Below are positions 8,465 through 17,277 of a stretch of DNA of 64,000 bases, piece after piece. Source of the DNA: Hyphomicrobiales bacterium (GTDB lineage: Bacteria > Pseudomonadota > Alphaproteobacteria > Rhizobiales > Rhizobiaceae); NCBI GenBank assembly GCA_021775415.1, contig JAJFHV010000016.1:62001-126000 (forward strand), written 5' to 3'. The translations under genes were made by a program, and so were the position numbers. The notes under the pieces were generated by a model. It made no database searches. It had not been told where the DNA came from and worked only from the letters and a program-made list of their open reading frames with translations. Every line of letters begins with the position of its first letter. Position 1 is the stretch's first letter.

Positions 8465-9607
8465 CTATGATTTGAACTGTTCTGGGTACGACGTCGCGGG
8501 GGAACCATAGCGACTGGCAAAGTCACCAATCCAGTCAACATGCGCCACCCCAAAAGTAATCTTGAACCCACCGACAAGGGCAAACAGATTTTCACGACCA
8601 GGCACAGGCCCCAAAAACGGCTCGGTGCCGCGTCCCTCCAGGGTATTTCGGGGGCGAACTCCGGCCCAGCGTTCAACAATCGGAGCGCTGCGTAACACAG
8701 GCACTAATTGCAGGGCTTTTTCATAAAACTCCATATCGGTTGGATCGAAGGTATCCGGCTCAGGATAGGCACTTTCCTGCCAGTCTCTAAGCGAAGTTGA
8801 ACCAATCGCCACCCGGTTCCCGGCATGCGGCACGACGTAGGTTCCGTCATGATAGACAATCGGCAATGTGTCATCATGATTGTATTCAACCAACACGGCC
8901 TGCCCCTTGACCCCCCGGCCAATCGACTTGTCATTGTTCATTGAGCCCATGAACGGTTGCAGCAATGGATAGGCCTCCCAACCATTGGAAACCACAATAC
9001 GGTCTGCGTGGATTATTTCACCTGATTTCAATATTACCCGATTTGCATCTGGCTCAACCGATACGACCTCCTTTCCTTCCAGCAAACTTGCACGCGATTC
9101 AATAAAAGCTCTCAATGCAGCCAAATATTTTCGCGGATCAACCCGGGCAGAAAGACTGTCAAAACTTGCACCGTATTGAGCGATGTTGCTGGACAACCAA
9201 TCTTGTAACGGTTGATCCAACATCTCCATCTGAAACTTGTCCTGCCAGTGTTCGTTTGCACCTGCGATGCGTTGGCCCATGATGTTCCGCATGCCCTCGT
9301 GCACCAGTGGCATTAAACGCCCGCAACGGTGAAACCCGCACTCAATTCCCGTATCTGCTTCCAGTTCGGCAATTACATCCTCAAGCGAGGCAAGCCCCTC
9401 AAACTGCATCTGCTTTTTGGCGTTCCAGCTGTCCGGCATATGCGGCATCAGTGCCCCAAGAAACCCACCGGAGGCCCCAGCACCCACCTGGCGCTTCTCA
9501 ATGACCAACACCTGCTCACCACGCCTGATTGCATGTCGGGCTGCCCACAGACCAAGAATGCCCGCACCAATGACCACGCAATCTATGGGATTTTTTGGTT
9601 TGATCAT
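8465..9607 (-). CDS. FAD-dependent DAO-family oxidoreductase (possible stand-alone MnmC oxidase partner)
   Basis: A 380-residue flavoprotein with an N-terminal Rossmann motif DCVVIGAGILGLWAARHAIRRG, an acidic end of strand two (LVIEK), then GASGGFLGALMPHMPD. The C terminus has WAGVRPRN and FLGPVPGRENLFALVGGFKITF, the FAD/substrate segment of the glycine oxidase/DAO family. ATG at 9607 is the start; the open frame continuing upstream to 10120 only shadows mnmD on the other strand. It starts 45 bases from divergent mnmD. MnmC of enterobacteria fuses exactly these two activities, so this may be the oxidase that removes carboxymethyl from cmnm5s2U34 of tRNA. The alternative is a glycine or sarcosine oxidase linked to the downstream dehydrogenase. 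Confidence 0.8.
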   Translation of the reverse strand: MIKPKNPIDCVVIGAGILGLWAARHAIRRGEQVLVIEKRQVGAGASGGFLGALMPHMPDSWNAKKQMQFEGLASLEDVIAELEADTGIECGFHRCGRLMPLVHEGMRNIMGQRIAGANEHWQDKFQMEMLDQPLQDWLSSNIAQYGASFDSLSARVDPRKYLAALRAFIESRASLLEGKEVVSVEPDANRVILKSGEIIHADRIVVSNGWEAYPLLQPFMGSMNNDKSIGRGVKGQAVLVEYNHDDTLPIVYHDGTYVVPHAGNRVAIGSTSLRDWQESAYPEPDTFDPTDMEFYEKALQLVPVLRSAPIVERWAGVRPRNTLEGRGTEPFLGPVPGRENLFALVGGFKITFGVAHVDWIGDFASRYGSPATSYPEQFKS

Positions 9608-9652
9608 TGTATAATGCGCCTGACTCAAACATTCATCCAATAGGCATAAACG

Positions 9653-10354
9653 ATTCAAAACAAAAGCAAATCCAGAAACGATGTAGAGTGGGATGAAAAC
9701 ACACTCCCTCGCTCCATCCAATTTGATGATCCCTACTATTCCCGCATCGATGGCCGGGCAGAGACCGCACATGTTTTTATCGATGGCAATGGACTTACCA
9801 CCCGCTGGCCGAAAATGACGCAATGCACCATTGCAGAACTGGGCTTTGGCACCGGCTTGAATTTTCTGGAAACCATCCGGCAATGGAACGAACTGAAGCC
9901 AGCCGGTGCGCATTTGCAATTTGTTTCGTTCGAGCAATTCCCAATGTCCAACGAGGACATGGCCAAGGCTCTTTCTCAATGGCCGGCGCTTGATGAGCTC
10001 GCAGCTCGACTTGCTGAAGTTTGGAATCCGGAGTTTGAAATTATCGATGAGGATTTTGCAGAAGATATTCGTCTGACTGTTTTCATGAGTGATGCCAATG
10101 TCCGCCTTCCCCAACTTCAACTGGAAGCTGATGCATGGTATCTGGACGGTTTCTCACCGGCAAAGAATCCAGAGCTTTGGAATGTAGAGTTGATGCAGCA
10201 TGTTTCTACTGCAACAAAACCGGCTGGCAGCTTTGCAACCTATTCAGCGGCAGGTGCTGTGCGTCGAAATCTCGAGGCAGCAGGATTTTCGGTAGAACGA
10301 AAACAGGGATTTGGTACCAAACGCGAGATGCTTACCGGAATAAAGCCTGCCTGA
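9653..10354 (+). CDS. mnmD: tRNA 5-methylaminomethyl-2-thiouridine methyltransferase MnmD, non-standard start
   Basis: Stand-alone MnmD uses S-adenosylmethionine to methylate nm5s2U to mnm5s2U at wobble position 34 of tRNA. The Rossmann glycine motif reads TIAELGFGTGLNFLETIRQW, followed by the family marks WYLDGFSPAKNPELWN and FATYSAAGAVRRNLEAAGF. The conserved N terminus (NDVEWDENTLPRS, DPYYSRIDGRAETAHVF, DGNGLTTRWP) is encoded upstream of the first in-frame ATG (9815). Between that segment and an in-frame TAA at 9647 there is no ATG, GTG or TTG, so translation probably begins at ATT 9653 (or ACG 9650), giving 233 residues, the usual family length. AGG lies eight bases before the ATT. A sequence error near the start is the alternative. 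Confidence 0.85.
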   Translation: MQNKSKSRNDVEWDENTLPRSIQFDDPYYSRIDGRAETAHVFIDGNGLTTRWPKMTQCTIAELGFGTGLNFLETIRQWNELKPAGAHLQFVSFEQFPMSNEDMAKALSQWPALDELAARLAEVWNPEFEIIDEDFAEDIRLTVFMSDANVRLPQLQLEADAWYLDGFSPAKNPELWNVELMQHVSTATKPAGSFATYSAAGAVRRNLEAAGFSVERKQGFGTKREMLTGIKPA

Positions 10355-10431
10355 AATTTCAGGCTTGGAGCAACCTCTGCTAATCTATAACATGATTTCC
10401 AAATAACACTTTCCAATGGGAAATTGCCCTG

Positions 10432-11802
10432 ATGAATATTGAACAATCAGAAGCAGGTTTTTCAAGGTCGCAGCCTGTCGCTCAAAGTTTCGCTCAGTTT
10501 CTGCTTGAAACCCAGCCTGGGGATTTCCCTGATCAAGCGATTGCAACTGCCAAGGATCTCATCCTCGACCTGATTTGCGTTGCCGCTGCGGGAAGCCAAA
10601 CTCCGTTGTCAAAGGCAATCACAAATCATGCGGCAAACCATTTCGGGGGTGTAAATTCCGCAGTTCCAATCCTGTTTGATGGGAGGCTATCCAGTCCGGT
10701 TGGCGCAGCACTTGCCGGCGGAATGATGATCGACAGTGTCGATGCCCATGACGGCTATAAATTATGCAAGGGACATGTCGGGTGTGCATTGCTTCCATCA
10801 GTCCTTGCGTTTGCACAGGCGACAGGGCTCGAAGACGGAGCAGAATTCCTGCACCGTATCATTCTGGGCTATGAAATCGGCTCGCGCGCCGGTGTTGCGC
10901 TACATGCATCTGTTGCCGATTACCATACATCCGGAGCGTGGATGGCGGTTACCTGTGCAGCACTGGGCGCAAGGGCACTGGAGCTAGATATCCCGACCAT
11001 GCGTGAAGCAATCGGCATTGCAGAATATCACGGACCGCGCAGTCAAATGATGCGGGCGATTGATCACCCAACCATGGTCAAGGATGGATCGGGCTGGGGA
11101 GCGATGGCTGGTACCTCCGCAGCTTTCCTTGCCCAGGATGGGTTCACCGGAGCACCGGCTATTACGATTGAAGGCGATGATGTCGCTCACCATTGGGCAG
11201 ATATGGGAGAGCGATGGTTGGTGAACGAGCAATACATCAAACCCTATCCGGTTTGCCGTTGGGCACAGGCACCAGTGGAGGCGGCGAGAAGCCTGCTTGA
11301 AAAGCACAACCTCACCTCAAATGACATCGAATATGTCGAGTGTGACAGTTTTCATGAGGCCATTCGCCTTGCTACCAGCGCTCCGTTAACCACCGAGCAG
11401 GCCCAGTATTCCCTGCCTTTCCCGGTTGCGGCAATGATCGTCAAAGGAAAGCTCGGCCCGGAACAGATCAATGGAGAAAGCCTCAAGGATCCTGAAATTC
11501 TCCGCCTTTCAACCGGCATGAAGCTTGATGAGCAGGTTGCGTATAATGAGAAATTTCCTGCAAACCGGATTGCCTCGGTAACTTTCGGCCTTCGAGATGG
11601 TACCCGTCTTGATTCTGGCCCCTTCGAGGCCCGGGGTGATCCGGAAGAACCCTTTTCAAGCGCTGAGATGAGGGATAAGTTTCACGCTTATGCGGACCCT
11701 GTATTGGGAAAAGAGCGTGCAAGGGCAATTGAAAATGCGGTGGATCGTTTGTCAGAAGGCGGCGACATAGCAACTTTGTCCAATCTGCTGGGTGCCTGCT
11801 GA
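10432..11802 (+). CDS. MmgE/PrpD family protein
   Basis: A 456-residue cytoplasmic protein of the MmgE/PrpD family, which includes 2-methylcitrate dehydratase and cis-aconitate decarboxylase. Characteristic segments are the helical start (AKDLILDLICVAAAG), AAALAGGMMIDSVDAHDGY with the family DAHD acid pair, GCALLPSVLAFA, the ILGYEIGSRAG helix, GAWMAVTCAALGARAL and, later, YIKPYPVCRWAQAPVEAA. The substrate cannot be read from sequence: no methylcitrate-cycle genes are nearby, and the neighbours are a Rieske oxygenase and a glutathione transferase, so a role in a peripheral catabolic path is as likely. ATG at 10432 gives the family's normal length; its ribosome site is weak. Confidence 0.82.
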   Translation: MNIEQSEAGFSRSQPVAQSFAQFLLETQPGDFPDQAIATAKDLILDLICVAAAGSQTPLSKAITNHAANHFGGVNSAVPILFDGRLSSPVGAALAGGMMIDSVDAHDGYKLCKGHVGCALLPSVLAFAQATGLEDGAEFLHRIILGYEIGSRAGVALHASVADYHTSGAWMAVTCAALGARALELDIPTMREAIGIAEYHGPRSQMMRAIDHPTMVKDGSGWGAMAGTSAAFLAQDGFTGAPAITIEGDDVAHHWADMGERWLVNEQYIKPYPVCRWAQAPVEAARSLLEKHNLTSNDIEYVECDSFHEAIRLATSAPLTTEQAQYSLPFPVAAMIVKGKLGPEQINGESLKDPEILRLSTGMKLDEQVAYNEKFPANRIASVTFGLRDGTRLDSGPFEARGDPEEPFSSAEMRDKFHAYADPVLGKERARAIENAVDRLSEGGDIATLSNLLGAC

Positions 11803-12002
11803 CCGGCACATTACACGTTGCGTATTCAGGGTATTAATTTCAGCGCCTTGCGGAACTGATGTGTTTGTGAGTCCCAATTAAGCAGGTTTTTCCTGCGCGA
11901 CATTGATGTCGTGAACAGACATTTAGCGCGACCACAAGCTCTGACATGCTTTCGTGAAACCGCAATATCGTGTACTTTGACAAACACACCGGAGATACCG
12001 CC

Positions 12003-13169
12003 GTGAACGTACATTTCCAGGATGAATTGAAAAAAGCGTCTGCACCCATTGAAAAGGCCACCGGCCTGCCAAACTGGTTTTACACTTCCGAAGAATCGAT
12101 GGCGGCGGAAAAGGAAAAAGTATTTGCGCCGAACTGGGCCGGCATTGGCTTTGCCAAAGATGTGCCTGAACCCGGGGATGTGAAACCGGTCTTTTTCCTC
12201 GGTGAACCACTGGTTATTGTCCATGGGCGCGATCACAAGGTCCGGGTGTTTCACAATGCCTGCCGCCATCGCGGCGTGCGTCTCGTGGAGGAGCCGGGCA
12301 AGACAACAGGGCTGCTGCGCTGCCGCTATCACGCCTGGTGTTACTCCACTGAAGGTAAACTGAAACAAACCCCGCATGTGGGTGGACCGGGAATTCATCA
12401 CCACAAGGACATCAACAAGGACGAGTTGGGCCTGATAGAAGTGCGTTCCCACATTTTCAAGGACGTGGTTTTTGTAAACCTTTCTGGTGGTGCAAAGCCG
12501 TTTGAGGAGGTTTTCAAGACCGCGCTGGAACGCTGGAAGGAGTTTGAGCAGCCAATCTATCACGGCGGGGAAGATTCTTCTTTCAAACTGTTGAATCTCA
12601 AAACCAACTGGAAACTGGCGGTTGAAAATTTCTGCGAAGCATACCATTTGCCGTTTATCCATCCAGGTCTGAACGAAATTTCAAAACTCGAAGACCACGA
12701 GAATATTCTCAGCAAAGCCCCTTGGTCGGGCCAGTTAACCCGGGCTTTCAATGCTTCCTATGACGAGGGCGGGCGCAATTTTGCTTTCTTCAGCAACTTG
12801 TCAAAGAAATGGGACACCGAGGCGGAATACGTTGCGTTTTATCCCAATGTGCAAATTGGAGTTCACAAGGACCACACTTTCGCGATCGTCATCGAACCCA
12901 AAAGCCCCGGCGAGACGGATGAGCACATCGAGCTTTATTACGCAGACCCGTCAATGCGGGACGAAGAATGGGAAACAATGCGGAACACCAATGCCTCAAT
13001 GTGGAAATCCATCTTCAAGGAAGACGTTGATGTGATTCAGGCAATGTATCACGGTCGCAGGGCTTCCGGATTTGATGGCGGGCATTTTTCACCGGTGATG
13101 GATGAAGCAACCCACCATTTTCATGGCTGGATTGCTTCTCATTTCATGGACAGCACTAAAGCCACGTAA
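12003..13169 (+). CDS. Rieske non-heme iron oxygenase, alpha subunit
   Basis: The 388-residue catalytic subunit of a ring-hydroxylating or N-demethylating Rieske oxygenase. The [2Fe-2S] site is Cys87/His89 (ACRHRG) and Cys107/His110 (CRYHAW). The mononuclear iron site is in NWKLAVENFCEAYHLPFIHP with His215 and His220. The residue that bridges the two centres, Asp205 in naphthalene dioxygenase (DAYH), is Glu212 here (EAYH). Glu at this place is known from carnitine monooxygenase CntA and other oxygenases of quaternary amines, which fits the methylamine theme of the region but is only suggestive. GTG at 12003 is chosen for GGAG eight bases upstream. No ferredoxin or reductase gene is next to it. 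Confidence 0.88.
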   Translation: MNVHFQDELKKASAPIEKATGLPNWFYTSEESMAAEKEKVFAPNWAGIGFAKDVPEPGDVKPVFFLGEPLVIVHGRDHKVRVFHNACRHRGVRLVEEPGKTTGLLRCRYHAWCYSTEGKLKQTPHVGGPGIHHHKDINKDELGLIEVRSHIFKDVVFVNLSGGAKPFEEVFKTALERWKEFEQPIYHGGEDSSFKLLNLKTNWKLAVENFCEAYHLPFIHPGLNEISKLEDHENILSKAPWSGQLTRAFNASYDEGGRNFAFFSNLSKKWDTEAEYVAFYPNVQIGVHKDHTFAIVIEPKSPGETDEHIELYYADPSMRDEEWETMRNTNASMWKSIFKEDVDVIQAMYHGRRASGFDGGHFSPVMDEATHHFHGWIASHFMDSTKAT

Positions 13170-13175
13170 AATTCG

Positions 13176-13790
13176 TCAGCCTTTATTCGGATCTGTCTCA
13201 ATCATGCTGGTGCGCTTCGAGAATGTCGCATACATCTGTGTGAGCACTGGACGATCCTTGCGCCAGTCAAAATCCGGATAGCGAAGTTCAAGATATCCCA
13301 ACGCTGCCGCAACAGATATCGAACCAATGTGCATTTCCGGCAGTTTTGCCCCACGCCACATCTCCAGTGTATCGAGCGCGGTGATTATCTTCGCCATCTG
13401 TCCATCAATCCACTCCTGCCATTGCTTGTTTTCTGGCCGCATCGCCTTCTCATAGCGGGTCAGGACTGCCGCATCCATGATGCCATCCCCAATCGACTGG
13501 GTAACAAGCGCGTTGTACCTGTCCATACCCGACTGCGGGAACAGCTTTTCGCCATCGTGGATACTGTCGAGATATTCACAAATCACCCGACTATCGAACA
13601 ACACATGCCCGTCCTCCAGCAACAGGGTCGGGATTTTGCCAAGCGGATTGTGAGGAAGCAGGCTGGCGTCGGTCTTCAAAGGTGACGTCGCTGTGTCAAC
13701 TATCTCAATTTGAGCTGCGATCCCGGCTTCATGCGCCAAAATCATGACTTTGCGGGCAAAGGGTGATGCAATTGCATACCAAAGTTTCAT
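13176..13790 (-). CDS. Glutathione S-transferase family protein
   Basis: A 204-residue protein with the thioredoxin-like N-terminal GST domain (KLWYAIASPFARKVMILAHEAG, then NPLGKIPTLLLEDGHVLFDSRVICEYLD, which carries the cis-proline and the glutathione-binding Asp-Ser pair) and an all-alpha C-terminal domain. The likely catalytic serine is in the SPFARKV motif. It ends six bases from the Rieske oxygenase stop on the other strand, so the two converge. Substrate unknown. Confidence 0.85.
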   Translation of the reverse strand: MKLWYAIASPFARKVMILAHEAGIAAQIEIVDTATSPLKTDASLLPHNPLGKIPTLLLEDGHVLFDSRVICEYLDSIHDGEKLFPQSGMDRYNALVTQSIGDGIMDAAVLTRYEKAMRPENKQWQEWIDGQMAKIITALDTLEMWRGAKLPEMHIGSISVAAALGYLELRYPDFDWRKDRPVLTQMYATFSKRTSMIETDPNKG

Positions 13791-14141
13791 TGGTTACTCC
13801 GTGGGTTAGGGCTTGAGTTCAATTTCAATCACAGGGAATGAAAAATTACAACGAGAGATCACCACGGCTCGAATTGTTGTTTGGGAGTATCGGTAATGAA
13901 GGCGCCGCAAACGCCCTGACAGGTGGAAAATCCGAGGAAAGACCGCCCGTTATCGTGTGTGGGTTGATAATACAAGGCGCTTGCGACATTGACCAGGCTG
14001 TGTGGGTTGTGGGGCCCGGCCACCTCAAAGTTTATACCCAAGACCATATATTACGCTATACCCTAAATAAAAAACTTGTATGTAGGATACATATATTATT
14101 TTGTACTTATTACATTTGTATTATACTGATATTACTTGGAC
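13791..14141. other. Intergenic region with an AT-rich block
   Basis: This 350-base stretch carries two opposing small open frames (13838-14152 plus and 13859-14047 minus), neither with a ribosome site or a recognisable product. From about 14041 to 14150 the base composition drops sharply to AT-rich, including a small inverted repeat (ATGTA-GGA-TACAT near 14081), unlike the neighbouring genes. The promoter of the GST gene must lie on the left side; I cannot place it. Confidence 0.4.
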
Positions 14142-16457
14142 TTAATTCCTAAGTGCGGTCCCAACACGCAATAAGTGTTTGATACGTTCAAGCGTTTGCG
14201 GTGTCTTGGCAAGCTCAATAAAACTGCTCCGTTCCCGGGCAAACATTGCCTCTTCGCTAACCAAATCCTTACCCGAATCATGACCCCCAGTGACAATGCG
14301 GGCAATGGCACTTCCAACAGTCAAATCGTGCGGAAAGAACATGCCCTTTGCGACACCCTTTTCCAGAAATTCAACCATTTCAGCATAAGCCGCACCACCG
14401 GCAAGTTCGAATTCCGGGCTTTCCCGGGGCTTGTAACCAGTTGCCAAATCACCAAGTGCGGCACGCGCTCCTTCAATTAACCGGTCGCGGTTCATTACCT
14501 GACGGTCCCGTTCAGGCAGAAAATACATCAGTGGAGCCGCTTCATCCGGTGAGCTTGCTGTTTGACCGTAGCCGATCTGGTTGAATGTATTACGCGCTGC
14601 TTTTTCCCAATCACCCGTGTGCTGGTACCACCGCCAGTAGATTTCCTTTACCCCACCACCACCAGGTACCAAGCCAACCACAGACTCAACCAGACCCAGA
14701 ACCGAATTGGCATGAGCAACCACCATGTCGCAATGAGCCAACACCTCAAACCCACCACCAATTGCAAGACCGGAAGGTGCACCTACAACCGGCACTGGGC
14801 AATAACACAGAGCCGCAACTGCTTTTTGGAACCCTAGCAGGAAGGCATCAATACCATCCCAATTCTTGGCCTCGATCATTTCCATAAATCGTTCGAGGTT
14901 GACCCCGGCCGAAAAATGTTGGGCGTCATTATGAACAATGATACCCGGACCTGGATCGTATGCCGTCCTGTTGACAACATCCATGCAGTCCGCATCCAGT
15001 GCATTTGCCTTGGTATGAAACTCCACCAGCCTTGTTCCGTCATCAAGATGAAAAAGGCTGGCACCAGCATTCTCAAACACCGGAACGAGAGTTCGTCTAA
15101 GCATGTGGAAACGCGTAACGCCTTCCGGCAATTTGACTGGGTGAAGATCACCACCCCAATGGCGAACCTTCAACGTCTTGTTTTTCACGGCATATACAGG
15201 CTGGCCATCCAGATCTCGCAGATACTCCGGCACGTACCAGTTTTCTGATTGAAGTCTTTCTACAAACTTCGCAGATCCAATCACATCGATCATTTCGAAT
15301 GGACCCTGCACCCAATTATAGCCGAGCTTCATCGCATCATCGATGTCCTGAGGAGAATGGGTAACTTCTGGAAGAAGGCCGGCGGAGTAGGTTAGAATTC
15401 TCGCCAGCACGCGCCAGGCAAATTGGGATAAATTGTCATCCCCCTCGAGTAACACCGCAAGCCCTTCTTTTTCGCCGCGCAATACCAATTCCGGTGGAGA
15501 TTCCGCTCGCGGGCGCCACTCCCCGGTTTCAAGATCATGGGCAAACTTCTGCCCAGCCTCGTCTTCCCGGTAAAAACCACCCTTGCCTTTGTTACCCGTG
15601 AACCCGGCTTTCACTCTGCCGTTGACGACTAAGTTCTCACCACCAACCTCGTGAAACGGATCACCTTGATCGAGAATACTGTTGAGCGAACGCACCACAT
15701 CACCCATCAGATCAAGGCCAATCAGATCATAAAGACCAAACGCTCCGGTTTTGGGTATCCCCATCGGGCGGCCAAAAATCGCATCCGCTTCCTCGATGGT
15801 AAGCTTTAGGGAAACCGCTTCGTGGATTGCCGCCTGCAAGGCAAACACCCCGACGCGGTTACCTAAAAACCCGGGCGTGTCCGCACATTGAACCACGCCC
15901 TTGCCCAGCATTCGGTCGCTGAAATCAGCCAGCGTATCAATCACGTCGCGGCGCGTCTCTTCACCTTCGACAAGCTCAAGCAACCGCATATAGCGCACCG
16001 GATTAAAGAAGTGCGTGATGCAGAAACGCTGCCGCAACTCGACCGGCATATCCTCCATCAGCAAGGAAATCGGAATGGTGGAAGTGTTGGATGAAACCAG
16101 CGTGGTCGGTTTCAAATGCGGCATCAAATTGGAGTAGAGCGTTCGCTTGATATCCAACCGCTCAACAATTGCCTCGACAATCCAGTCACACTGACCTGCA
16201 GCACCAAGGTCATCTTCGATATTGCCGGTCGAAATAAGTGCCGCATTTTCCTGCTTCATCAACAATGGCGGATCGGATTTCTTGATCCGCTCCATAGCGT
16301 CTTCAGCAGGTTTGTTGCGCGAACCTTCCCCGGATGCGATGTCGAGCAGCAGCACTTCAAGTCCGGCATTTGAAACCTGCGCAGCAATGCCCGAGCCCAT
16401 GGTACCCGCACCGATTACACACACTTTTTTAATGGCAGAACCGGAATTGGTGCTCAT
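14142..16457 (-). CDS. Fused 3-hydroxyacyl-CoA dehydrogenase / enoyl-CoA hydratase (FadN-like order)
   Basis: A 771-residue beta-oxidation protein with the dehydrogenase first and the hydratase last, the reverse of E. coli FadB and like Bacillus FadN. The NAD fold is at the N terminus (VCVIGAGTMGSGIAAQVSNAG), the catalytic His region is RFCITHFFNPVRYM, and the C-terminal dehydrogenase domain is repeated (DTPGFLGNRV; GYNWVQGPFEMIDVIG). The crotonase part (about residues 470-700) holds GIIVHNDAQHFSAGVNL and GLAIGGGFEVLAHCD for the oxyanion hole, and LGLVESVVGLVPGGGG. ATG 16457 has GGAGG seven bases upstream; a TTG at 16460 is less likely. Thiolase and acyl-CoA dehydrogenase partners are not in the window. 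Confidence 0.88.
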   Translation of the reverse strand: MSTNSGSAIKKVCVIGAGTMGSGIAAQVSNAGLEVLLLDIASGEGSRNKPAEDAMERIKKSDPPLLMKQENAALISTGNIEDDLGAAGQCDWIVEAIVERLDIKRTLYSNLMPHLKPTTLVSSNTSTIPISLLMEDMPVELRQRFCITHFFNPVRYMRLLELVEGEETRRDVIDTLADFSDRMLGKGVVQCADTPGFLGNRVGVFALQAAIHEAVSLKLTIEEADAIFGRPMGIPKTGAFGLYDLIGLDLMGDVVRSLNSILDQGDPFHEVGGENLVVNGRVKAGFTGNKGKGGFYREDEAGQKFAHDLETGEWRPRAESPPELVLRGEKEGLAVLLEGDDNLSQFAWRVLARILTYSAGLLPEVTHSPQDIDDAMKLGYNWVQGPFEMIDVIGSAKFVERLQSENWYVPEYLRDLDGQPVYAVKNKTLKVRHWGGDLHPVKLPEGVTRFHMLRRTLVPVFENAGASLFHLDDGTRLVEFHTKANALDADCMDVVNRTAYDPGPGIIVHNDAQHFSAGVNLERFMEMIEAKNWDGIDAFLLGFQKAVAALCYCPVPVVGAPSGLAIGGGFEVLAHCDMVVAHANSVLGLVESVVGLVPGGGGVKEIYWRWYQHTGDWEKAARNTFNQIGYGQTASSPDEAAPLMYFLPERDRQVMNRDRLIEGARAALGDLATGYKPRESPEFELAGGAAYAEMVEFLEKGVAKGMFFPHDLTVGSAIARIVTGGHDSGKDLVSEEAMFARERSSFIELAKTPQTLERIKHLLRVGTALRN

Positions 16458-16476
16458 CAACTACCTCCAAAATTAA

Positions 16477-17277
16477 TCAGTATTTTGTGTTTAAAAATTC
16501 GCGAATATAATCGTTAAGTTCACGAGGATACTCAAGTGGCAGCATGTGACCCGATTTCTCAATCACATGAAGCGTGTTGTTGGGCAGTGCCTCGGAAAGC
16601 TGCTTACCAAACTTGAGTGGTGTCATTCGATCCTTCCCGGCCATCACGCACATCGTCGGAGTTTTGATGGCCTTTGCAACCTCAATCCCTCCCGCATAAT
16701 CATCACACGCGTGCAAATCAGCGGGCAAGGCACCCTCGGCATTTAAGTCCATTACCCGCAAGCCAACACCGATGTGGGAAAAACCCGGAACCGTATTATC
16801 AAACTGATGTGCTTCCGGCCCCAACCCCCAGGAAGTCATCGCTTCCTTGGCCTTGGGCTCATGCTCCTCAGCCGTACTTGTCAGCATGTTATTAACAGGA
16901 ATTGCCGCAGCAGTCGCAACAAACACAATCTTTTCAATGAGTTCTGGCCGTTTTGTCGACAAGTCGAGGCAGACCAGTCCACCCTGACTGTGTCCAACCA
17001 GTATTGCAGACTTGATCGACAGGTGATCCATCACCGCAGCGAGCCAATCTGCCTGGGCTTCAACTGATTTAAGGGGGTCACCAGCAGACAGGTTATGGCC
17101 GGGAAAATCCGGTGCCACCACATTGTAACCATTATAGGCAAAGGATCGCGTCTGTTGCGACCATGCAAGATGACTACCGCCTGCACCGTGCAGGAAAACC
17201 ATCCAGGGATTTCTCTCTTGATGATCCTTTCCACCAGTGGTGACGTAGACTTCCGATCCGTTAATCTCAAATCGCAT
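16477..17277 (-). CDS. Alpha/beta hydrolase
   Basis: A 266-residue alpha/beta-hydrolase fold enzyme. The oxyanion segment is FLHGAGGSHLAW, the nucleophile elbow is GHSQGG (Ser), the acid is likely Asp in VMAGKDRMTPL, and the histidine is in VIEKSGHMLPLEYP. No signal peptide. Its ATG overlaps the metY stop codon by one base (TAATG), so it is very probably translated by coupling from the metY message. Substrate unknown; the sequence resembles esterases and 2-hydroxymuconate-type hydrolases in general layout only. Confidence 0.85.
   Translation of the reverse strand: MRFEINGSEVYVTTGGKDHQERNPWMVFLHGAGGSHLAWSQQTRSFAYNGYNVVAPDFPGHNLSAGDPLKSVEAQADWLAAVMDHLSIKSAILVGHSQGGLVCLDLSTKRPELIEKIVFVATAAAIPVNNMLTSTAEEHEPKAKEAMTSWGLGPEAHQFDNTVPGFSHIGVGLRVMDLNAEGALPADLHACDDYAGGIEVAKAIKTPTMCVMAGKDRMTPLKFGKQLSEALPNNTLHVIEKSGHMLPLEYPRELNDYIREFLNTKY

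Noticed and set aside
9608-10120. Upstream extension of the DAO-type flavoprotein frame
   Set aside because: It shadows mnmD on the other strand; the Rossmann fold starts right after the ATG at 9607.
11826-12662. 278-codon minus-strand frame
   Set aside because: Antisense to the Rieske oxygenase, whose metal motifs prove the plus strand is coding.
13838-14152. Opposing small frames (104 codons plus, 62 codons minus) beside the GST gene
   Set aside because: No ribosome sites, no recognised similarity, and the plus-strand frame ends in an AT-rich stretch of implausible composition.
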